A stretch of DNA of 20,577 nucleotides. It comes from JBMYYE01 sp049609065. GTDB lineage: Bacteria > Pseudomonadota > Alphaproteobacteria > Rhodobacterales > Rhodobacteraceae. The notes beneath the pieces are model-generated. The model was not told the origin of the DNA. It saw only the letters and a program-made list of their open reading frames with translations, and made no database searches. The DNA lies in NCBI GenBank assembly GCA_049609065.1, contig JBMYYE010000036.1:1-20577 (forward strand), read 5' to 3'. The position numbers and the translations under genes were made by a program. Shown here piece by piece: positions 1 to 7,248 of the stretch; within the stretch, counting starts at the first letter, position 1, and every line of letters begins with the position of its first letter.

Positions 1-1194
1 GTTTACGCTCCAAGATTTTTTGCCACTGCGCGATGGGCGCGACACGACGATGGGGGTTTGGATGCGGCGTGACGCGGGGGTCTCAGCGTAATTGAGCGTG
101 GCGCTTTTGATGGCTTGATCGACGGCTTCGCGGCTCACGCTGACGCGTTTTGGTTCGTGTTGGGAGTTAGAGGCTTGCGCCTCTGAAAGAGCGGAGGCGA
201 TCCCAGATTGAAGAGACGCAACCGTTGTTGCAACCACTTCAGGCGCCACATTTTGGCTAGGGCGGCGTTTCGGACGGAGACTTTTGCTCACGGCAGTCAT
301 CAAGCGAATGGTTTTCCCTGCATTCCCTGGTGTCGGGGTGGCACCGGCATATTGCGGGCGTGCAGGTTTGCGGGTGGCAACATTGCGCGGCGCACGTGAA
401 AATCCCATATCAAGAAGTTCCGCGACGCGCGCGTTGCGAGATGCGGTTGAACGCCCGCCAAAAACGGTTGCAATAACGCGTTCACCGCCGCGTTCTGCAG
501 AAGCCACAAGGTTAAAGCCAGCCGCGCGGGTGTAGCCAGTTTTGATGCCATCCGCGCCGCGGTAATTGTCGAGCATCCGGCGGTTGGTATTGGCAACGCG
601 CTTGATCCCTGCATTGGTGGAACGGCGCGAAAAGAGGTTATAATATTCAGGGTAGTCATAGAAAATATGCCGCCCCAAGACGGTCATGTCGCGGGCTGTG
701 GACAAGTGACCTTTTTCCGTGAGGCCATTGGCGTTTTTAAAGGTTGTCCGCGTCATACCGAGCGCCTTTGCCGTGCGGTTCATACGACGGGCGAATTTGG
801 CTTCGGAGCCTGAAATGGCCTCACCGATAGCGGTGGCCGCGTCATTTGCGGATTTTACAGCCGCTGCGCGAATTAGATAGCGAAGTTTGATGCGTTGCCC
901 TGCTTTTAGTCCAAGCTTTGAAGGGGGCTCAGCGGCGGCAAATTTAGAAATGCGCACATTTGTGTCGAGGGAAATTTCACCGTTTTCGATGGCCTCAAAC
1001 GCAATGTAGAGCGTCATCATTTTTGTGAGAGACGCGGGATGTAGGCGGGTATTTGAATTGCGTGAATGGAGCGTTTCCCCACTGCGGGCATCAATCACCA
1101 TCGCAGCATAAGGGGCCGCGTGAGAAGCGGAGGTCGCGATCATTGCGACCAATGCGCAAATCGCCCAAAATACCCCAAAAGGGTTTCTATTCAC
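1..1194 (-). CDS. D-alanyl-D-alanine carboxypeptidase (PBP5/6-type, peptidase S11), probably with C-terminal SPOR domain; 3' end outside window
   Basis: Secreted serine peptidase that trims the terminal D-Ala from peptidoglycan pentapeptides in the periplasm. Translated from the minus strand with a GTG start, it has 398 codons in the window and no stop. Residues 1-26 form a signal peptide (positive N-terminus, hydrophobic core, SHA before the mature APYAAMVIDARSGE). All three penicillin-binding motifs are present: S55-L-T-K58 (nucleophile and general base), S115-A-N117 and K218-T-G220. After about residue 265 the chain becomes basic and low in complexity, rich in Arg, Pro, Ser and Ala. It reaches the window edge at KSWSVN, which resembles the opening of SPOR peptidoglycan-binding domains; that domain is inferred. 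No good Shine-Dalgarno precedes the GTG. An in-frame ATG at 1143 would remove most of the signal peptide, so GTG is preferred. It is divergent from clpS. Confidence 0.93.
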   Translation of the reverse strand, partial: MNRNPFGVFWAICALVAMIATSASHAAPYAAMVIDARSGETLHSRNSNTRLHPASLTKMMTLYIAFEAIENGEISLDTNVRISKFAAAEPPSKLGLKAGQRIKLRYLIRAAAVKSANDAATAIGEAISGSEAKFARRMNRTAKALGMTRTTFKNANGLTEKGHLSTARDMTVLGRHIFYDYPEYYNLFSRRSTNAGIKRVANTNRRMLDNYRGADGIKTGYTRAAGFNLVASAERGGERVIATVFGGRSTASRNARVAELLDMGFSRAPRNVATRKPARPQYAGATPTPGNAGKTIRLMTAVSKSLRPKRRPSQNVAPEVVATTVASLQSGIASALSEAQASNSQHEPKRVSVSREAVDQAIKSATLNYAETPASRRIQTPIVVSRPSRSGKKSWSVN

Positions 1195-1490
1195 TAGACG
1201 TAGTTGCAAAACGTCTGCCTTTTCTGCCTCATGTCGGTCGTTTTATTTTTTGCCGACTTATAATTAATATCCTTCTAACATATGGACGGATTTGAGGAAA
1301 TAGTTATTTTATTCATGTTTTAAATTTTGCGCCCTAGATATAGTGGGAGGATCATATCGGGGCACTAAATAGAAAAAACGGGCAAATACGATAGCACGTC
1401 TGAAGGTGGCAGGAACTGCGTTCTAGCGTTTGTATTTCTGTTGCAAGCCCCGTATATATCAAAGCAAGAAATTGGTCCCACATAAGGCAT
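1195..1490. promoter_or_regulatory. AT-rich divergent intergenic region between the carboxypeptidase gene and clpS
   Basis: This 296-bp stretch holds no convincing gene. It is clearly richer in A and T than its surroundings, especially at 1240-1330, and must carry the promoters of both flanking genes. A CtrA-like pair of half sites lies at 1264-1278 (TTAA, 7 bases, CTAA). I see no tRNA or riboswitch structure. The roughly 150 bases just before clpS have no obvious open frame with a start codon, so they may be a long leader. Confidence 0.5.
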
Positions 1491-1838
1491 GTGAACGTGA
1501 CGACAGAAAATCCGTATTGGCATATGTCTGCCGAAGATAGCGACAGTGACGTTGGTGTCATGGTTGCTCCGAAAGAAAAAACCAAACGCCCACCTCTCTA
1601 TAAAGTCATTCTTTTGAACGATGATTTTACACCGATGGAATTTGTCATAGACGTGTTGGAACGTTTTTTTGGCCTCGATCATGCCACGTCTTTTGAGCTG
1701 ATGCTGACGGTTCATAAAAAAGGCTTGGCTGTGGTCGGCGTGTTTAGCTACGAAATTGCAGAAACTAAAGTTACACAGGTGATGGATGCCGCGCGTCAAA
1801 ACCAGCATCCGCTCCAATGTGTTATGGAAAAAGAGTAA
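1491..1838 (+). CDS. clpS: ATP-dependent Clp protease adaptor ClpS
   Basis: Small cytoplasmic adaptor that binds N-end-rule substrates (bulky hydrophobic N-termini) and hands them to ClpAP. The core is strongly conserved. N43-D44-D45 and H75 match the residues that hold the substrate alpha-amino group, M49 matches the gatekeeper Met of the specificity pocket, and the HKKG, AVVGVF and EIAETKV blocks plus a C-terminal HPLQC-MEKE end are present. Length is 115 residues from the GTG at 1491. The start is uncertain: AAGG at 1484-1487 is only 3 bases from this GTG but 9 bases from the in-frame GTG at 1497, and an ATG at 1524 would give 104 residues with no visible Shine-Dalgarno. The first 34 residues are the normal variable extension. 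No clpA lies next to it. The next gene begins 5 bases after the stop. Confidence 0.95.
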   Translation: MNVTTENPYWHMSAEDSDSDVGVMVAPKEKTKRPPLYKVILLNDDFTPMEFVIDVLERFFGLDHATSFELMLTVHKKGLAVVGVFSYEIAETKVTQVMDAARQNQHPLQCVMEKE

Positions 1839-1843
1839 ATATC

Positions 1844-2842
1844 ATGTCCACTGGCCGTTTTTTTGCCGCCTTATCACAAGGCGCAGCCGTCCTTCCGTCT
1901 GAAGGGCGCATTTTGCTTTTGGGGGCGAGGCGTGAAAGTGATCTGTCTTGGGTCGATGCAGACCGCGTTGATATTGTCACGGGATTTCGCCCCGATTTCA
2001 ATGCGTTTCGCGATGCGGGCTATCAGGTGAAAACAGCAATTGAAGGCCCATATCAAGGTGCGGTGATTGAACTCCCGAAGGAAAAAGCGCTGGCAAAATC
2101 CTATATTGCGGATGCTCATGCGGCGCTTGAGGCGGGATATGTGTATGTTGATGGGGATAAGAAAAACGGCGTTGAAAGCATGTTTAAAGCGTGCCGGTCC
2201 CGCACCGCGGTGAGTGCTGCGTTTTCCAAAGCCCATGGCAAAGTTTTTTCAATGGAAAAGAGCAATGCATTTGCCGCGGATGCGCCCAAAAAACGCACGC
2301 AAATTGAGGGTGGCTTTGTCACAGCCCCTGGCGTGTTTTCCGCAGATAAGATTGATCGAGGCTCGGCGGCGCTCGCGCCATTTATCGGTGAATTGAAGGG
2401 GTATGGAGCGGATCTTGGCGGGGGATGGGGCTATCTTTCGCGCCATGTGTTGGCCTCCGATATTGTAAAAGGGTTGGAGATTGTCGAAGCCAACCTTGCG
2501 GCGCTCGATTGTGCGAAGGAAAATATTGATGACCCGCGCGCGACGTTCCTTTGGGCGGATGCGCGTGACTATATGGCTAAGGCGCTTTGTGATTTTGTGG
2601 TGATGAACCCACCCTTTCACGAAGGTCGCGTAGGCGATACATCCCTTGGTCAAGATTTCATTACAGCAGCGGCGCGCAATCTAAAACCGAATGGGCAATT
2701 ATGGGTGGTTGCCAACCGGCATTTGCCTTATGAGGCAACGCTTGAGGCGCATTTTCGATCCGTTGTAGAAAAAGGGTCTGACAAATCATTCAAGGTTTTC
2801 AAAGCCTCTTCGCCTTATGGAAAACCTCGCGATACGCGCTAA
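1844..2842 (+). CDS. Class I SAM-dependent methyltransferase, RsmC/RlmG-like (rRNA guanine-N2 type)
   Basis: Probable S-adenosylmethionine-dependent rRNA methyltransferase of the MTS family. The 332-residue length is close to that of E. coli RsmC, which has an N-terminal pseudo-methyltransferase half followed by the catalytic half. The SAM-binding glycine loop is DLGGGWG starting at D190. The catalytic motif N255-P-P-F-H is the form seen in enzymes that methylate the exocyclic N2 of guanine. Which rRNA base is modified cannot be told from sequence. An upstream in-frame ATG at 1817 overlaps clpS; the ATG at 1844 is preferred because AAAGAG sits about 8 bases before it and its protein, starting MSTGRF, lines up better. 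It is probably transcribed with clpS (5-base gap) and with the dehydrogenase homologue 40 bases downstream. Confidence 0.85.
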   Translation: MSTGRFFAALSQGAAVLPSEGRILLLGARRESDLSWVDADRVDIVTGFRPDFNAFRDAGYQVKTAIEGPYQGAVIELPKEKALAKSYIADAHAALEAGYVYVDGDKKNGVESMFKACRSRTAVSAAFSKAHGKVFSMEKSNAFAADAPKKRTQIEGGFVTAPGVFSADKIDRGSAALAPFIGELKGYGADLGGGWGYLSRHVLASDIVKGLEIVEANLAALDCAKENIDDPRATFLWADARDYMAKALCDFVVMNPPFHEGRVGDTSLGQDFITAAARNLKPNGQLWVVANRHLPYEATLEAHFRSVVEKGSDKSFKVFKASSPYGKPRDTR

Positions 2843-2882
2843 ATCGCGCTAAGCTTCTCCAGAATCACGTAAGGATTATCGG

Positions 2883-3695
2883 ATGTCATTTTCGATCGAA
2901 GGCAAAACGGCCATCATCACAGGCGGCGCTGAAGGTATCGGTTTGGAAGTTGGGTTACACTTTCTCGAAAAGGGTGCCAAAGTTATGTTTGCGGATACGG
3001 ATGAGACCGTTCTCGAACGTGAACTCTCCGAGCATATTGGTGAGAATGCCCAAATTTTTGCAGGGGATTTGAGCAAAAAACTCTGCCGTGCCAATTTGCT
3101 CTCTGCGGCAATTGATGCCTTTGACACCATTGATATCCTTGTAAATGCGGATTTGCATTTTGCGCCATCTGATCCCATGGATGTGAAGGCTGCAAATCTC
3201 GATGAAGGGTTTGAGAAAAATGTGCTCTCAACCTACAAATTGAGCCAGCTCGTCGCGCGCCGTTTCGTGAAACAAGTTGAGCATATTGAAGCAGATGAAC
3301 AAGACAACACGCCGATTGGGAGTATTATTAACCTCTCATCCATTGTTGCGTCCCAAACGCAGCCTAAGCTAAGCGCATTTTCAATTTCCATGGCCGCGCG
3401 CGATCAAATGACCCGCGCTTTTGCGGTGTCTTTTGCGGAACACCGTATTCGGGTGAATGGCATTTCAATCGGCTCCGTGATGACGCAAGCTTTTCAGCGG
3501 CGCATGAACAGCGAGGATGACAATCGTCGTGAATTGATCGCAAAAACACCGCTTGGGCGTTTGGCGACGGCCAACGAAGTGGTTGAAACGGCGCAATACC
3601 TCGCCAGCGAAGCTTCGGATTTTATGACGGGGCATATAGTTGTGCTGGATGGTGGCCGAACCCTTTACGACGCGGCCTCCAAACCTTCTTGGTGA
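2883..3695 (+). CDS. Short-chain dehydrogenase/reductase (SDR) homologue with degenerate active site
   Basis: A 270-residue single-domain SDR fold. The nucleotide-binding loop is intact (T13-G-G-A-E-G-I-G20), as is the C-terminal part with GRLATANEV and the late VLDGGRTLYD. The catalytic part is not. The position of the usual YxxxK reads F166-S-I-S-M170, so Tyr and Lys are both replaced, and the usual NNAG reads N88-A-D-L. The Ser of the triad (S153 or neighbouring S152) remains. From family knowledge, loss of both Tyr and Lys should abolish classical oxidoreductase activity. It may be a pseudoenzyme, a binding protein, or an enzyme with other chemistry. The frame is clean, so it is not a pseudogene. 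AAGGA about 7 bases upstream supports the ATG. It follows the methyltransferase gene by 40 bases and converges with the lipoprotein gene, 4 bases apart. Confidence 0.88.
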   Translation: MSFSIEGKTAIITGGAEGIGLEVGLHFLEKGAKVMFADTDETVLERELSEHIGENAQIFAGDLSKKLCRANLLSAAIDAFDTIDILVNADLHFAPSDPMDVKAANLDEGFEKNVLSTYKLSQLVARRFVKQVEHIEADEQDNTPIGSIINLSSIVASQTQPKLSAFSISMAARDQMTRAFAVSFAEHRIRVNGISIGSVMTQAFQRRMNSEDDNRRELIAKTPLGRLATANEVVETAQYLASEASDFMTGHIVVLDGGRTLYDAASKPSW

Positions 3696-3699
3696 CGCG

Positions 3700-4074
3700 C
3701 TAATTGCCCGCGCGGCAGGTTTTTTCAGCGGCTGCCGCGTCTCGTGCCAGCTGCTTGCGCTTTGTTTTTAAGGTCGCAAGCTTTCGCTTTTCCGCCACAG
3801 GATCAATCGCGACAGGCGTTTTTACGGTTTTGGTTTCTGTTTGCCGGCAATAGAGAACATCGAGCGAATTTTCAGCCCCACCAATGCACCAGTTAAATGA
3901 CGGGCTAATGCGTTCAGATGTTCTGACGGCATATCCACGGCTGAGATTTTTGCTGGTTTCAACGATCAGGGCATCAACCACGTTTAAATCATGGGTCGCG
4001 CGTTTGATGCAGGCCTCTTCAGGGGACATGCAACCAGCAAGGCCAACGAGGGGAATGAGAAAGTAATGCTTCAT
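3700..4074 (-). CDS. Small putative lipoprotein, function unknown
   Basis: A 124-residue protein that I cannot assign to a named family. It opens with a short signal peptide ending in a clear lipobox, L12-A-G-C15, so Cys15 should be lipidated. The next residues are M16-S17, with no Asp at +2, which fits outer-membrane sorting. The mature part has three or four further Cys that could form disulfides, and a highly charged, probably helical C-terminus (KRKLATLKTKRKQLARDAAAAEK). AGAGGA lies about 5 bases before the ATG. It is divergent from hemF over 139 bp and its stop nearly touches that of the dehydrogenase homologue. No link to heme synthesis is visible. Confidence 0.75.
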   Translation of the reverse strand: MKHYFLIPLVGLAGCMSPEEACIKRATHDLNVVDALIVETSKNLSRGYAVRTSERISPSFNWCIGGAENSLDVLYCRQTETKTVKTPVAIDPVAEKRKLATLKTKRKQLARDAAAAEKTCRAGN

Positions 4075-4213
4075 GATATCCTCTATATAATACAGGTATT
4101 TTATGTTTCTTTAAAATGGGGCTCAACACTTCAGTGAATTATTAGCGCTTGAAGCTAGAAACCGCCTATTAATCAGGCTAAAGCTTCTTAAAACGGATAA
4201 CAAGGAACGGATC
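4075..4213. promoter_or_regulatory. Divergent promoter region, lipoprotein gene / hemF
   Basis: 139 bp, AT-rich, holding the start signals of the lipoprotein gene (leftward) and hemF (rightward). CAAGGAA about 7 bases before the hemF ATG is its Shine-Dalgarno. I looked for a clear FNR box (TTGAT-N4-ATCAA) and an Irr/ICE-like element and found neither. TTAA and CTAA half sites occur here but at 6-base rather than 7-base spacing. Confidence 0.4.
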
Positions 4214-5107
4214 ATGGTAGAAGACTTCATTTCAGAGAAAGAGCGCGCCTCATCATGGTTTCGTCAGTTGCGCGATACGATTGTTGACGCGTTTGAAACC
4301 CTAGAGGCGACCCAAACCGAAGGGCCTTTCGCCGACGCGCCTGCGGGCCAATTTGAAGTGACAGAAACCACGCGTAAATCCGCGGATGGATCGGATGCGG
4401 GTGGCGGCCTCATGAGCGTTATGCGCGGCGGCCGCGTGTTTGAAAAAGTGGGCGTGAACGTATCTACGGTTTACGGCACGCTCGGCGAGCGCGCGCAGAT
4501 GGCGATGGCGGCGCGCAAAGGTTTGGACGGTATGAAAGAGGACCCACGTTTTTGGGCCTCTGGCATTTCTCTCGTGGCGCATATGCAAAACCCACACACG
4601 CCGGCGGTTCATATGAACACGCGGATGTTTTGGACACCCCATGGGTGGTGGTTTGGCGGCGGATCGGATTTGAACCCGTGCATTGAATATGACGAAGACA
4701 CAGCAGATTTTCACGCGGTTCAAAAGGCCCATTGCGACAAACATGACATAGGTCTTTACCCACGGCTAAAAGAATGGGCGGATGAGTATTTCTACGTGCC
4801 GCATCGCAACCGTGCGCGCGGTGTTGGTGGTATTTTTCTCGACGATCATAACACAGGCGATTGGGAGGCGGATTTCGCGTTTATCCAAGATGTCGGGCGG
4901 GCCTTTTTGCCAGCCTTCGTGCCCATCACAGAACGGCGCCGCAACACAGCGTGGACAGATGCAGATCGGGAAACGCAGTTTGCCCATCGTGGGCTCTATG
5001 CGGAATATAATTTGGTTTATGATCGGGGCACCAAGTTTGGCCTAGAAACCGGTCATGATGCGAACGCTGTTCTCATGAGTTTGCCGCCGATTGCCAAATG
5101 GTATTAA
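4214..5107 (+). CDS. hemF: Oxygen-dependent coproporphyrinogen III oxidase
   Basis: Cytoplasmic homodimeric enzyme that uses O2 to decarboxylate two propionates of coproporphyrinogen III, giving protoporphyrinogen IX in heme (and in phototrophs bacteriochlorophyll) synthesis. The 297-residue length matches E. coli HemF (299). Family blocks are in order: the SVMRGG-VFEKVGVN-S block near residues 67-85, HMNTRMF near 133, the signature F147-G-G-G-S-D-L-N-P155, the GGIFLDDH block, and the C-terminal YNLVYDRGTKFGLETG with SLPP at the end. The usual DLTP reads DLNP here, a mild variation. The start is supported by CAAGGAA about 7 bases upstream. It converges with hemE and the two share a hairpin terminator. 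HemF implies heme synthesis under aerobic conditions. Confidence 0.97.
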   Translation: MVEDFISEKERASSWFRQLRDTIVDAFETLEATQTEGPFADAPAGQFEVTETTRKSADGSDAGGGLMSVMRGGRVFEKVGVNVSTVYGTLGERAQMAMAARKGLDGMKEDPRFWASGISLVAHMQNPHTPAVHMNTRMFWTPHGWWFGGGSDLNPCIEYDEDTADFHAVQKAHCDKHDIGLYPRLKEWADEYFYVPHRNRARGVGGIFLDDHNTGDWEADFAFIQDVGRAFLPAFVPITERRRNTAWTDADRETQFAHRGLYAEYNLVYDRGTKFGLETGHDANAVLMSLPPIAKWY

Positions 5108-5108
5108 A

Positions 5109-5144
5109 AAATTGGGGCCGGTGTGTATCACGCGGCCCCAATTT
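5109..5144. terminator. Bidirectional intrinsic terminator between hemF and hemE
   Basis: A perfect 12-bp inverted repeat: AAATTGGGGCCG at 5109-5120 and its reverse complement at 5133-5144, with a 12-base loop. It lies 2 bases after the hemF stop and 3 bases before the hemE stop codon on the opposite strand. On the minus strand the stem runs into a block of six T (the A run at 5106-5111), a good terminator for hemE. On the plus strand the T run is only three, so termination of hemF may be weaker. Confidence 0.85.
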
Positions 5145-5147
5145 ACA

Positions 5148-6182
5148 TTAACCTTCGCGTACCGCGTCGATCATGCGTTGTACGTTGTCGGGATCCGCAT
5201 CCGGTGTGATGCCATGGCCAAGGTTGAAAATATGCGCGCCACCAGACAGTGTTTTGACAATGCGCTTTGTTTCATCCGTGAGGGCCTGACCGCCCGTGAC
5301 CATATGTGAGGAGGCAAGATTGCCTTGCACACAGCCGTCCACTTGCACATTTTTTGCAACCCATTCCGCTGAAACGGAGTTGTCGACCGCAACACAATCA
5401 ACGCCTGTGGTTTTTGCAAATCCGATATAGCCATCGCCCGCTTCGCGTGGGAACCCAATGACCGGGATGCCGGGGTGGCGTTCTTTGATTGCTTGGGTGA
5501 TGATCCGCGCTGGTTCAACGGCGTATTTGAAAAACGCATCCCCTTTGAGCGACCCGGCCCAGCTGTCGAAGATTTTTACAACTTCTGCGCCGGCTTGGAT
5601 TTGCATGGATAGATATTCGATTGTCGCGGCGGTGATTTTGTCTAAGAGCGCTTCAAAGACAGCAGTTTGACCCTGCATCAACGCATGTGCTGGCCCTTGG
5701 TCTGGCGTGCCGCGCCCTGCGATCATATAGGTAGCGACCGTCCAAGGCGCACCTGCAAAACCGATCAAAGTGGTCTGCTTTGGAAGTTCAGAAGACAGGA
5801 TTTTCACGGTTTCATAGATCGGCGAAAGCGTCTCATGGATGTTGTCCACGGAGCCAAGCTTATCAAAATCGGCTTGGTTTTCGATGGTGGAAAGGCGGGG
5901 ACCTTCACCTGTCACAAACCAAAGGTCCGCACCAAGCGCCTGAGGAATGAGTAAAATATCAGCAAAAAGGATCGCAGCATCAAAATCATAGCGGCGAATG
6001 GGTTGGAGCGTCACTTCTGCGGCCAATTCAGGATTGTAGCACAGGGATAAAAAATCACCCGCTTGGGCCCGCGTGGCGCGGTATTCAGGAAGGTAGCGGC
6101 CTGCTTGGCGCATCATCCAAATGGGGGGGATGGTTTGTTTTTCGCCGCGAAGAGCTTTGAGGATGGTTTTATCAGCCGCCAT
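5148..6182 (-). CDS. hemE: Uroporphyrinogen decarboxylase
   Basis: Cytoplasmic enzyme that removes four acetate carboxyls from uroporphyrinogen III to give coproporphyrinogen III, the substrate of HemF. At 344 residues it has family length. The N-terminal signature PIWMMRQAGRYLPEY carries R25 and R29, which match substrate-binding arginines. D75 in ILFADILLIPQALG matches the catalytic Asp (human D86). GFAGAPWTVATYMI is the second family signature, and the C-terminal FNLGHGI-PD-DP block is present. AAAGGAT about 6 bases before the ATG supports the start. It is divergent from hemC (114 bp between them), an arrangement that allows shared control of an early and a middle step of the pathway. Confidence 0.97.
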   Translation of the reverse strand: MAADKTILKALRGEKQTIPPIWMMRQAGRYLPEYRATRAQAGDFLSLCYNPELAAEVTLQPIRRYDFDAAILFADILLIPQALGADLWFVTGEGPRLSTIENQADFDKLGSVDNIHETLSPIYETVKILSSELPKQTTLIGFAGAPWTVATYMIAGRGTPDQGPAHALMQGQTAVFEALLDKITAATIEYLSMQIQAGAEVVKIFDSWAGSLKGDAFFKYAVEPARIITQAIKERHPGIPVIGFPREAGDGYIGFAKTTGVDCVAVDNSVSAEWVAKNVQVDGCVQGNLASSHMVTGGQALTDETKRIVKTLSGGAHIFNLGHGITPDADPDNVQRMIDAVREG

Positions 6183-6296
6183 ATCAATATCCTTTGATCC
6201 GTTTTCCTACTCGTCATTGGTTCTTTCATAGATGTCAACTGGCCGATAGGGCAATTGGACATTGTCACGCAGTTTTTACCCCTATAAACGGGGGGT
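6183..6296. promoter_or_regulatory. Divergent hemE-hemC intergenic region with possible hairpin over the hemC ribosome-binding site
   Basis: 114 bp carrying both promoters. Just before the hemC ATG, ACCCC at 6278-6282 can pair with GGGGT at 6292-6296. The paired G run is the only ribosome-binding candidate, so the pairing could lower translation. TATAAA at 6283-6288 lies in the loop and resembles a -10 box, but TTGTCA at 6263-6268 is only 14 bases from it, too close for a standard sigma-70 promoter. No clear FNR or redox-regulator site was found. Confidence 0.35.
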
Positions 6297-7244
6297 ATGA
6301 CTATCGATCTTCCAACCCCGACCGCGACGCTAAAAATTGGCACACGCGGCTCACCGCTTGCGCTTGCGCAGGCTTTTGAAACCCGTGCACGCCTGATGGC
6401 GGCGTTCGATCTGCCTGAAGAGGCGTTCGAAATTGTGGTGATTAAGACGACAGGCGACCGTGTTTTGGATCGCCCCCTGAAAGAAATCGGTGGCAAAGGG
6501 TTGTTCACGCGCGAAATCGAAGATGATCTTCTCTCAGGTGCGATTGATATTGCCGTGCATTCGATGAAGGACATGCCAACTTTGCAGCCTGAGGGGTTGT
6601 TGCTCAATACGTATTTGCCCCGTGAAGACGTGCGCGATGCGTTCGTATCTAACACGTATTCATCGATATCTGACCTGCCAGAAGGCACCGTGGTTGGCAC
6701 TTCAAGCCTGCGCCGCAAAGCGCAGCTTATGAATCGCCGTCCTGATTTGGATGTGGTGGAATTTCGCGGAAATGTGCAAACACGATTGAAAAAGCTAGAT
6801 GACGGTGTTGCGGCCTGCACGTTTTTGGCGATGGCGGGGCTGAACCGTTTGGGGCGTGATGATGTGCCTAAAACGGGGATCGATGTGACCGACATGTTGC
6901 CGGCCGTTGCCCAAGGGGCGATCGGAATTGAGCGGCGTGCAGATGATGCACGCATGGCCCAAATGCTGGCGGCCATTCACGACCATGACACGGGCTTGCG
7001 GCTTGCGGCGGAGCGGGCATTTTTGCTGCGCCTTGACGGATCGTGTGAAACGCCAATTGCGGGTCTTGCGGTGCTGGACGGTGATACGCTTTGGCTGCGT
7101 GGGGAAATTTTGCGCCCAGATGGCAGCGAAGCCATCGCAGGCGAACGCCGTGGCTCCGCCGCACAGGGGGCGGAGATTGGCACGCAGTTGGCCGAAGAAC
7201 TCCTAGCGCAAGCGCCTGACGGTTTTTTCGACTGGAAACTGTAA
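6297..7244 (+). CDS. hemC: Hydroxymethylbilane synthase (porphobilinogen deaminase)
   Basis: Cytoplasmic enzyme that joins four porphobilinogen units into hydroxymethylbilane, the first tetrapyrrole. The 315-residue chain has the family order: IGTRGSPLALAQA near residue 14, the HSMKDMP block, GTSSLRRKAQL, and FRGNVQTRLKKLD. C250 in the LDGSCETPIAG motif is the residue that carries the dipyrromethane cofactor. The start ATG follows a G-rich stretch directly, with very short spacing. A normal uroporphyrinogen-III synthase gene (hemD) does not follow; instead hemC converges with the FAD-linked dehydrogenase gene, 4 bases apart and with no hairpin between. Confidence 0.97.
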   Translation: MTIDLPTPTATLKIGTRGSPLALAQAFETRARLMAAFDLPEEAFEIVVIKTTGDRVLDRPLKEIGGKGLFTREIEDDLLSGAIDIAVHSMKDMPTLQPEGLLLNTYLPREDVRDAFVSNTYSSISDLPEGTVVGTSSLRRKAQLMNRRPDLDVVEFRGNVQTRLKKLDDGVAACTFLAMAGLNRLGRDDVPKTGIDVTDMLPAVAQGAIGIERRADDARMAQMLAAIHDHDTGLRLAAERAFLLRLDGSCETPIAGLAVLDGDTLWLRGEILRPDGSEAIAGERRGSAAQGAEIGTQLAEELLAQAPDGFFDWKL

Positions 7245-7248
7245 CGAC

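Noticed and set aside
300..659. 119-residue open frame on the minus strand inside the carboxypeptidase gene
   Set aside because: It is out of frame with a chain that carries SxxK, SxN and KTG motifs and a signal peptide; it is a shadow.
1817..1843. Upstream ATG for the methyltransferase, overlapping clpS
   Set aside because: The nine extra residues resemble nothing in the family and the ATG at 1844 has a better-placed ribosome site.
4135..4200. TTAA and CTAA repeats before hemF as a CtrA site
   Set aside because: The half sites are six, not seven, bases apart.
6255..6288. Sigma-70 promoter for hemC (TTGGAC or TTGTCA with TATAAA)
   Set aside because: Spacers would be 22 or 14 bases, outside the normal range of about 16-18.
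6113..6976. 287-residue minus-strand open frame opposite hemC
   Set aside because: It is antisense to a clearly coding hemC, is rich in Ser and Arg as shadow frames are, and has no family motif.
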